Part shown: piece by piece, positions 33,664 through 38,912 of the stretch
How the letters are laid out: each line of letters starts with the position of its first letter
Position numbering within the stretch: the first letter of the stretch is position 1
NCBI RefSeq assembly: GCF_024539815.1
Contig: NZ_JAHHIU010000131.1
Span: forward strand, 1-38,912
Direction of reading: 5' to 3'
Length of the DNA stretch: 38,912 nt
Source of the DNA: Streptomyces hayashii
GTDB taxonomy: Bacteria; Actinomycetota; Actinomycetes; Streptomycetales; Streptomycetaceae
Position numbers and translations under genes: made by a program
The notes under the pieces: model-generated
Told to the model about the DNA's origin: nothing
Seen by the model: the letters and a program-made list of their open reading frames with translations, nothing else
Database searches by the model: none

Positions 33664-34602
33664 TCAGGACAGCGCGGCCAGGCCGGGGACGAACGTGATC
33701 AGCAGGGGCAGCAGGGGTACCAGCGCGGCCGCCGTGGTCGTCAGCGCGCGCTGTCTGCGCAGCAGGCGCGGGGGCGGCTGGAGGAGACGGTCGACGCGCT
33801 CTCCGAGCAGACGGCGGCTGGAGGCGCAGGACAGCACGCCCCGGTGCTGGTTCAGCTCGATGAGGGCCAGCGCCGTCGTCAGGTGGCCGCAGCGGCGCGA
33901 CGCCGTGTCGTCGGCGGCGAGTTCGACCAGGCGGTGGGTCTGGTCGCAGAAGTGGGCGAAGAGCGGGATGCGGGGGAAGCCGGTGGCCAGGGCGGTGGAC
34001 AGGTGGAGCAGCCAGTCGTGGTGGGCGCGGGCGTGGCCCCGCTCGTGGGTGAGGACGGCGTCCAACTGGTGGGAGGTGAGGCGGTGCAGGGCGCCGGTCG
34101 TCACGATCAACTGGGCCGGGCTGCCGGGCATCCACCAGGCGTCGGGATACTCGTCCTCCAGGACGAGGAGCGGGCCGCGGGACGACGGCAGGCCGGCGGG
34201 CAGGTCGGGGGCGCGTTCCCGCAGCAGCGCCCTGTCCCGGCCGCGACGCCGGCGCGCCTCGAACAGCTCGCGGGCCAGCATCGCGGTGGTCCAGGCGGCT
34301 CCGCAGGCCAGCAGCAGGGTCAGCGCCGCCGACCACAGCGGGGCCGCGGACAGGTCGTACGCCTCGGTGACCGAGGGCGGCGCGGGCGCGAAGACCCGCA
34401 CGCGGACGGTGTGGAAGACGGCCGCGGCGCCCAGCACCAGGGCGGTCAGGCAGCACAGCAGGACCGTGGCGACCAGGCACTGCCACACCCACAGTCCCAC
34501 CACCGGTTCCCGCTCGGGCCAGGCGGAACGGGTGAGCGCACGCGGGACCGGCACAGCGGCCGTCAGGGCGACGACGCTCAGCAGGAGCAGGCAGAGAGTC
34601 AT
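33664..34602 (-). CDS. M56-family membrane zinc metalloprotease (BlaR1-like), orphan
   Basis: A 312-residue integral-membrane peptidase. Membrane segments are at about 2-20, 40-68, 90-112 and 290-310. The zinc motif is HERGH in AVLTHERGHARAHHDW, with the third ligand Glu in VELAADDTASRR, as in the BlaR1/MecR1 protease domain. There is no penicillin-sensor domain. The ATG at 34602 is chosen because GGAG lies eight bases upstream and it opens straight into a membrane segment. In actinobacteria such genes usually follow a BlaI/MecI-type repressor, but none is encoded in the 500 bases upstream, so its partner is unknown. Confidence 0.88.
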   Translation of the reverse strand: MTLCLLLLSVVALTAAVPVPRALTRSAWPEREPVVGLWVWQCLVATVLLCCLTALVLGAAAVFHTVRVRVFAPAPPSVTEAYDLSAAPLWSAALTLLLACGAAWTTAMLARELFEARRRRGRDRALLRERAPDLPAGLPSSRGPLLVLEDEYPDAWWMPGSPAQLIVTTGALHRLTSHQLDAVLTHERGHARAHHDWLLHLSTALATGFPRIPLFAHFCDQTHRLVELAADDTASRRCGHLTTALALIELNQHRGVLSCASSRRLLGERVDRLLQPPPRLLRRQRALTTTAAALVPLLPLLITFVPGLAALS

Positions 34603-35099
34603 GCCACGGGCTCCGGATCCTGGTCGGGAAGGGGCGTGCCGGTCGCGCGCGGGGCGCACGGCCGACCCGGGTGCGCGCGGTTCCGCCACGGGCGGCGGGC
34701 TCGGCCCGAGGACCGTGCCCGTCGCCAGTATGACGGCGGTTACTCCGGGAGTCAGCCCACGAAGGTGCTCCGATTGCGCCCCGGCGGGGCCCGGAGAGGG
34801 CACCCGGCTTCAGAGCCGCCCGGACTCGGGGCCGCCCGATCGCCTGCGCTGCCGGTCGCACGACTGCCGCCGGGTGCCTGCGTTGCCGGTCGCACGATTG
34901 CCGCCGGTTGCCTGTGCTGCCGGTCGCACGACTGCCGCCGGGTGTGCTGCCGGTCGCACGATTGCCGCCGGTTGCCTGTGCCGCCGGTTGCCTGTGCCGC
35001 TGGGTTCCCGACGGCCCCGGTCAGTGGAGGCGTCGTTCGCTCCTCATCCGGGAAGCGCTACCCCTGCCGCCGCGTCCGGCGCTCACCCGCCCGGGCGCC
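34603..35099. other. Gene-free spacer between M56 and fumarylacetoacetase genes
   Basis: 497 bases with no supported gene on either strand. The left half is GC-rich sequence that must contain the M56 promoter. The right half is dominated by the 34-bp tandem repeat described separately. Apparent long frames here are by-products of the repeat and base composition. Confidence 0.6.
34842..35008. repeat. 34-bp tandem repeat array with alternating subtypes
   Basis: Units start at 34842, 34876, 34910 (each 34 bp) and 34944 (30 bp, lacking GCCT). Truncated copies follow at 34974 and 34990. The core is GCCGGTCGCACGAYTGCCGCC. Units 1 and 3 carry ACTGCC...GGGT and units 2 and 4 carry ATTGCC...GGTT, so the array grew as a 68-bp dimer. 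There are no unique spacers, so it is not CRISPR. Confidence 0.85.
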
Positions 35100-36311
35100 T
35101 CACTCGGCGATCACCCGGCCGCTCACCTCGCCCAGGCCCACCGGCACGCCGGCGGGGCCCGGGGCCCAGGCCGAGAGGGTCACCACGTCACCGTCCTCCA
35201 GGAACGTCCTCTTGCCGTCGGGGAGTTCCAGCGGGTCGCGGCCGTTCCAGGTCAGCTCCAGCAGGGAACCGCGCTGGTCCGGCTCCGGGCCGCTCACCGT
35301 TCCCGAGCCGTACAGATCGCCCGTGCGCAGGGACGCGCCGTTGACGGTGAGGTGGGCGAGCTGCTGGGCGGCCGTCCAGTACATGGTGGCGAAGGGGGGC
35401 TCGGAGACCGTGTGCCCGTTGAGCGCGACGGAGATCCGCAGGTCGTATCCGGCGGGCTCGGCGTTCGCGTCGTCCAGGTAGGGGAGGAGGGCGTGCGTGC
35501 GCGCCGGGGGAGCGACCCGCGCGCCGTCCAGTGCCTCCAGCGGGGTGATCCACGCCGAGACCGAGGTGGCGAACGACTTGGCGAGGAACGGCCCGAGGGG
35601 GACGTACTCCCACGCCTGGAGGTCACGGGCCGACCAGTCGTTGAGCAGGCACAGGCCGAACACATGCTCCCGGAAGTCGCTCATCGCGACCGTGCTGCCC
35701 TGCGGCGAGGGCACGCCGACCACGAAGCCGACCTCTGCCTCGATGTCGAGCCGCACGGACGGGCCGAAGACGGGAGCCGGGTCGGCGGGCGCCTTGCGCT
35801 GCCCCGAGGGCCGCACCACGTCCGTGCCGGAGACGACGACCGTGCCGGACCGTCCGTGGTAACCGATCGGCAGATGCTTCCAGTTGGGCAGCAGGGTGTC
35901 GGCCGTGTCCGGGCGGAAGATCGCGCCTACGTTCCGGGCGTGATGCTCGGAGGAGTAGAAGTCGACGTAGTCGGCGACCTCGAAGGGGAGGTGCAGCGTC
36001 ACCGCGGACAGGGGCCGGAAGAGCGGCTCGACGGTGGTGCGGTGCGACGGGCTCGTCACCCACTCCGTCAGCTCGCGACGCACCTGCGTCCAGACCGTAC
36101 GGCCCGCCGCCAGCAGCGGGTTGAGGGTCGGCGCCGCGAGCAGCCCGGCGTGGGGCGAGCCGAGGGCGCGGGCCGCAGCGCCCGCGTCGAGGACGTGGTC
36201 GCCGAGCCGGACGCCGACGGTCCGCTCGGCGGAGCCCGGCAGCGAGAAGACGCCGTACGGCAGGTTGTGCGGACCGAAGGGATCGCCCTCGGCAAGGTCG
36301 AAGGGGGGCAT
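35100..36311 (-). CDS. fahA: Fumarylacetoacetase
   Basis: A 403-residue hydrolase that performs the last step of tyrosine/homogentisate breakdown, splitting 4-fumarylacetoacetate into fumarate and acetoacetate. The N-terminal SH3-like domain (FGPHNLPYGVFSLPG) is followed by the catalytic FAH domain. DYVDFYSSEHHARNVGAIFR holds the metal Asp and catalytic His; EAEVGFVVG gives the metal Glu pair; DWSARDLQAWEYVPLGPFLA supplies the next Asp and Gln. Length matches the roughly 420-residue family. ATG with AGAGAGG upstream. It stands alone here; no other homogentisate genes are adjacent. Confidence 0.96.
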   Translation of the reverse strand: MPPFDLAEGDPFGPHNLPYGVFSLPGSAERTVGVRLGDHVLDAGAAARALGSPHAGLLAAPTLNPLLAAGRTVWTQVRRELTEWVTSPSHRTTVEPLFRPLSAVTLHLPFEVADYVDFYSSEHHARNVGAIFRPDTADTLLPNWKHLPIGYHGRSGTVVVSGTDVVRPSGQRKAPADPAPVFGPSVRLDIEAEVGFVVGVPSPQGSTVAMSDFREHVFGLCLLNDWSARDLQAWEYVPLGPFLAKSFATSVSAWITPLEALDGARVAPPARTHALLPYLDDANAEPAGYDLRISVALNGHTVSEPPFATMYWTAAQQLAHLTVNGASLRTGDLYGSGTVSGPEPDQRGSLLELTWNGRDPLELPDGKRTFLEDGDVVTLSAWAPGPAGVPVGLGEVSGRVIAE

Positions 36312-36550
36312 CGGGTACTGCCTCTCTTTCGTGTGCTCTGTGGTGCTCGCCAGGTGTGCTCGCCGGACGCCGGCGGATGTCGCGCGGGTGTGCCGAGCCG
36401 GGCCACACGTTACGTCCGGCCCCGGGGAAGCGACACGGGGGCGGGCCGTCGAGGCGGTCCAGGGCGGACGCGCCGGTCACGCCGGTCGCGCCGGACGCGT
36501 GGGTCGCGCTGGACTCAGTGCCGCTCACGGGGCGGCCACCGGCGAGACGC

Positions 36551-36606
36551 CACCCGCGGGAGGTCATCCGCGGGAGTCCGCCCGCGGGAGTCCACTCGCG
36601 GGAGGT
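36551..36606. repeat. 14-bp x4 tandem repeat with CCGCGGG-type cores
   Basis: Four contiguous 14-bp units at 36551, 36565, 36579 and 36593 follow CNYYCGCGGGAGKY; the two containing CCCGCGGG have a perfect 8-bp dyad. Every unit shares the CGCGGGAG core. Confidence 0.8.
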
Positions 36607-36876
36607 GCGCAATCTCGACAGAGACGTGCGAGGGACTCTTGCTGCCGGGCCGGTTCGCCCGCCCCCTGCTCAAGTCCCCCTGGACATCCGGACGGTACCG
36701 CCGGCCCGGGAGCTGCGGCACGTAGCGGTACGAGACATGGCCAACGGTGCATACCGGTTCAACCGGCCACTACCCGGCGCTGTGCCAGAAAGCCGCTTCT
36801 TTGAGCCGGTCGTTGACCACCGTCAGTCAGCCGCCGAAGGGGAGTTGGCAGAACCGGACAGGACCTGGCCGCTGTT

Positions 36877-36916
36877 CGGTTCGCGTCGAACCGCAGGGGT
36901 ACGGGATCCGTATTCT
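36877..36916 (+). promoter_or_regulatory. HAD gene promoter with overlapping perfect dyad
   Basis: TATTCT (36911-36916) lies six bases before the ATG, so the transcript may be leaderless. The -35 position at 17-bp spacing (GAACCG) is covered by a perfect inverted repeat CGGTTCG-CGT-CGAACCG (36877-36893), well placed for a repressor. Confidence 0.5.
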
Positions 36917-36922
36917 CTGATC

Positions 36923-37747
36923 ATGGCCGCACCCACCGCATATGCCGCGCGCACCGCGTACTCCCTCATCGCCACCGACCTGGACGGAACGCTGCTCCGC
37001 GGCGACGACACCTTCTCCGACCGGTCGCTCGACGCGCTCGCGCGGGTGGCGGTCGCCGGCGCACGCCACCTGGTGGTGACGGGACGTCCAGCGCCCCGCG
37101 TGCGGCCGCTGCTCGAACGCCTGCACAGCAGGGGGCTCGCGGTGTGCGGACAGGGCGCGCAGTTGTACGACGCCGGCGCGGACCGTCTGCTGTGGTCGGT
37201 CACCCTGGACCGGGAACTGGCCGAGACCGCGCTCGGCAAGATCGAGGCGGAGGTCGGACAGCTGTACGCGGCCGTCGACCAGGACGGCGTCGACGGGCTG
37301 ACGCTCATCGAGCCGGGCTACCGCATGCCGCACCCCACGCTGCCCGCCCTGCGCGTGGGCCGGCGCGACGACCTGTGGTGCGAGCCGATCAGCAAGGTGC
37401 TGTTGCGCCACCCCTTCCTGTCCGACGACGAGTTGGCGGCGACGGCCCGCTCGGCGGTCGGCTCGCTCGCCACCGTCACCATGTCGGGGCCGGGCACGGT
37501 GGAGCTCCAGCCCTGCGGGATCACCAAGGCGACGGGACTGGCGCTGGCCGCCGAACACCTGGGCCTGCGGCCCGAGGACACCGTCGCCTTCGGGGACATG
37601 CCCAACGACATCCCGATGTTCGACTGGGCGGCGCGCGGTGTCGCGATGGCCAACGCGCACCCGGAGCTCAAGGCGGTGGCCGACGAGGTCACGACGTCGA
37701 ACGAGGACGACGGCGTGGCCGTCGTCCTCGAAAGACTGTTTCCGTGA
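36923..37747 (+). CDS. Cof-type HAD-superfamily phosphatase
   Basis: A 274-residue hydrolase of the HAD IIB (Cof) group. Motif I is LIATDLDGTLL (nucleophile and acid/base Asp), motif II is LVVTGRP, motif III is the Lys in GITKATGLALAAEHLG, and motif IV is VAFGDMPNDIPMF. The roughly 100-residue C2 cap between motifs II and III sets substrate choice, so the phosphate ester (sugar, flavin or nucleotide type) cannot be named. The ATG at 36923 is preferred because a -10 element lies immediately upstream. A longer in-frame reading to the left crosses repeats and is unlikely to be translated. Confidence 0.9.
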   Translation: MAAPTAYAARTAYSLIATDLDGTLLRGDDTFSDRSLDALARVAVAGARHLVVTGRPAPRVRPLLERLHSRGLAVCGQGAQLYDAGADRLLWSVTLDRELAETALGKIEAEVGQLYAAVDQDGVDGLTLIEPGYRMPHPTLPALRVGRRDDLWCEPISKVLLRHPFLSDDELAATARSAVGSLATVTMSGPGTVELQPCGITKATGLALAAEHLGLRPEDTVAFGDMPNDIPMFDWAARGVAMANAHPELKAVADEVTTSNEDDGVAVVLERLFP

Positions 37748-37760
37748 GCCCGGCCCTGCC

Positions 37761-37789
37761 CGTCCGGCGCGCTCCGCACGCGTCGGGCG
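37761..37789. terminator. Bidirectional hairpin between convergent genes
   Basis: Eleven paired positions (CGTCCGGCGCG against CGCGTCGGGCG, two G-U pairs) around a short TCCGCA-type loop, between the HAD gene and the transglycosylase gene. Confidence 0.55.
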
Positions 37790-37807
37790 CTACAGGCGGG
37801 CCGGCCG

Positions 37808-38287
37808 TCAGTACGCGCTGAACACGTTGTCGATGGAGCCGTAGCGGTCGGCCGCGTAGTTGCAGGCGGCGGTGATGTTCGCTACCGGGTCGTACGAGTC
37901 CCAGGACGTGCCGTCGACGTGGTAAGCGCGGAAGGTGGGGTCGATGACCTGCAGCAGCCCCTTGGACGGGATGCCCGCGGCCGCGTTGGAGTCCCAGAGG
38001 TTGATGGCGTAGGGGTTGCCGGAGGACTCGCGGATGACGTTGCGGTAGATGCCGTTGTACGTCCCCGGGATGCCGTGCTGCGCCATGACGTGGAGCGAGG
38101 CGCGGATCCACCCGTCGAGGTTGTTGGAGTACCCCAGGCTGGTGGCGGTGGCGACCGTGGGGGTCGCGGCGGAGGCGCTGGTGGCGCCGATCAGCGGGAG
38201 CGCCAGTACGGCGACTCCGGTGCCGGCGACGGCGAGCTTGCGGGCGAGGCGGGCGGTGCGGGTGCGGCGGTGAGCTGCAGCGGGCAT
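37808..38287 (-). CDS. Secreted SLT-like lytic transglycosylase
   Basis: A 159-residue exported enzyme. Basic n-region (MPAAAHRRTRTARLARK), hydrophobic core (LAVAGTGVAVLALPLIG), cleavage near ATSASAATP. The rest is a compact lysozyme-like SLT domain: the catalytic Glu is in YRNVIRESSGNPYAINLWDS, followed by SKGLLQVIDPTFRAYHV and the C-terminal helix NITAACNYAADRYGS. It would cleave peptidoglycan glycan strands with 1,6-anhydro product formation. GAGAGGAAA lies before the ATG. The leader carries a c-di-AMP-type riboswitch, which in Streptomyces controls cell-wall hydrolases of germination and growth. Confidence 0.92.
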   Translation of the reverse strand: MPAAAHRRTRTARLARKLAVAGTGVAVLALPLIGATSASAATPTVATATSLGYSNNLDGWIRASLHVMAQHGIPGTYNGIYRNVIRESSGNPYAINLWDSNAAAGIPSKGLLQVIDPTFRAYHVDGTSWDSYDPVANITAACNYAADRYGSIDNVFSAY

Positions 38288-38305
38288 GACGGATTTCCTC
38301 TCCAG

Positions 38306-38513
38306 CGCCTGCGAGGTGAGCTGTCGGGTTCGGGCGGGGAGCTGCCCGGTCGCGTCCTGACGGGCGCGACTTCACCCCGAGCCGTCACGGACTGACCGAG
38401 ACATCCGGAAAAAATCCGGGATGTCAGGAACATCCGTTGCGGCGACTTACCTGGTTCCCCCGCTCCTGCCGTGCGTTCTCGATGGGTGTCATGGGCGGCG
38501 GCAGGATTAGGCG
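38306..38513 (-). ncRNA. c-di-AMP riboswitch (ydaO/yuaA type)
   Basis: On minus, the leader of the transglycosylase gene has the conserved ydaO-class pieces in order: P1 5' strand CGCCT (38513-38509), a CTGCCG...CGGCAG stem, AGCGGGGGAACCAGG, GCTCGGGGTGAAGTCGC, and the 3' core CCCGAACCCGACAGCTCACC ending CTCGCAGGCG, whose AGGCG (38310-38306) pairs exactly with P1. It ends about seven bases before the ribosome-binding site. The class turns expression off when c-di-AMP is high and is known upstream of Streptomyces cell-wall hydrolase genes. Confidence 0.88.
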
Positions 38514-38701
38514 TCCGCCCGACAGGCCGGGAACGTATGCGAGAGCACATGTCCGGAACAAGTGCCGGATTCACAGATCACCCCTATTGACCTTGGTCTG
38601 TGTCCTATGGGGTGCTTGATCCTTTGTGGGTGCAAAGTGTCAACTTGCTTGCGGGATGCGGAGGATCGGTGAAGGGCGGGATGGCGGCGGCGGGTCCGGC
38701 G

Positions 38702-38719
38702 AGGTGAGCCAAGTCACCT
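38702..38719. promoter_or_regulatory. CRP-like dyad
   Basis: AGGTGA-GCCAAG-TCACCT is a perfect 6+6 inverted repeat and fits GTG-N6-GNCAC, the pattern reported for Streptomyces Crp. It lies between the divergent transglycosylase and right-edge genes. Crp controls germination and early growth, which would suit the hydrolase. Confidence 0.5.
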
Positions 38720-38886
38720 GCATTCACAAGGGTGGCGAAACGGGCATTAAGCCCAACTCATAGTCAAAGGAGCGGGGATGGGTTGCTGTCCGCGGCACCC
38801 TCTCGCGTCGGCTGCCAGGTGGACGCCTCATGCGGCCCCGGCGCGCTCGTCATGCCGCCCGGAGGGGTCGGCTTCAGGAGGCGCGC

Positions 38887-38912
38887 GTGATAGTCGTCAC
38901 GCCGGGCGCGGG
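38887..38912 (+). CDS. Possible start of a plus-strand gene cut by the right edge
   Basis: GTG at 38887 follows a perfect AGGAGG (38876-38881) by five bases and reads VIVVTPGA before the window ends; eight residues are too few to name. A second candidate start is the ATG at 38778 (MGCCPRHPLAS), five bases after AAAGGAG, in a different frame and open to the edge. It could be the real gene or a short leader frame ahead of the GTG. Confidence 0.3.

Larger units (their letters stand above)
36312..36922. other. Divergent gene-free region between fahA and the HAD gene
   Basis: 611 bases. Next to fahA, GTGCTC recurs at 36333, 36343 and 36356 (the last two as GTGCTCGCC), possibly an operator. A 14-bp x4 repeat lies at 36551-36606, and a perfect dyad CCGGTT-C-AACCGG at 36754-36766. 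The HAD promoter with its own dyad is at 36877-36916. No supported gene was found. Confidence 0.6.
38288..38886. other. Leader and divergent promoter region of the transglycosylase gene
   Basis: About 600 bases. From left: the riboswitch (38306-38513), an AT-richer stretch with a consensus -35 hexamer TTGACA on minus (38643-38638), a CRP-like dyad (38702-38719), then two plus-strand ribosome-binding sites close to the right edge. Confidence 0.65.

Noticed and set aside
33629..34861. A BlaI-type repressor sought upstream of the M56 gene
   Set aside because: The only minus-strand frames there are Arg/Pro-rich shadows without a winged-helix pattern.
34842..35008. CRISPR-like array
   Set aside because: Units are contiguous with no unique spacers and there are no cas genes.
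36356..36922. N-terminal extension of the HAD protein
   Set aside because: It runs through the 14-bp repeats and the promoter dyad, and the HAD fold starts only after the ATG at 36923.
38581..38612. CCCCTAT...ATGGGG hairpin in the transglycosylase promoter region
   Set aside because: Only four outer base pairs match; the inner arms do not pair.

Overview
The window is high-GC actinobacterial DNA and almost certainly chromosomal Streptomyces. The grounds are G/C-ending codons, many GTG starts, ATGA/GTGA start-stop overlaps, a complete 14-gene nuoA-N operon beside menaquinone genes, a Rex-type operator, and a c-di-AMP-type riboswitch ahead of a secreted lytic transglycosylase. The genus is inferred; no sequence search was possible.

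Layout. (1) 1-2504, plus: the C-terminal part of a membrane glycosyltransferase 2 (probably the GT half of a deacetylase-GT2 protein), overlapping a membrane acyltransferase-3, which looks like a surface-glycan pair. (2) 2537-7073: menG (last methylation of menaquinone), a PASTA protein and a GNAT acetyltransferase (both minus), a geranylgeranyl-reductase-family flavoprotein likely to saturate the menaquinone tail, and a secreted NlpC/P60 hydrolase (minus). (3) 7818-23962, plus: nuoA to nuoN, NADH:menaquinone oxidoreductase, tightly coupled, with a Rex-like operator upstream and a strong hairpin terminator downstream. Menaquinone synthesis, tail reduction and the quinone-reducing complex thus sit side by side. 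(4) 24259-26322, plus: recQ helicase. (5) 26360-33553, minus: a five-gene operon with a GntR/HutC regulator, a 2x[4Fe-4S] ferredoxin, a lipoprotein binding protein with an extra NosL-like C-terminal domain, a permease and ATPase in one uninterrupted frame, and a 1003-residue APS-reductase/fumarate-reductase-like flavoprotein ending in HEAT repeats. This is the most unusual part of the window and looks like an uptake-plus-redox system of unknown substrate. (6) 33664-38287: an orphan M56 metalloprotease (minus), fumarylacetoacetase (minus), a Cof-type HAD phosphatase (plus) and a small SLT-like transglycosylase (minus) with its riboswitch. (7) The right edge carries a CRP-like site and the first codons of a possible plus-strand gene.

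Gene-free stretches carry short tandem repeats: 15 bp around 3243-3495, 34 bp at 34842-35008 and 14 bp x4 at 36551-36606. There are also several hairpin terminators and perfect dyads. No rRNA, tRNA, CRISPR array, insertion sequence or prophage gene was seen.
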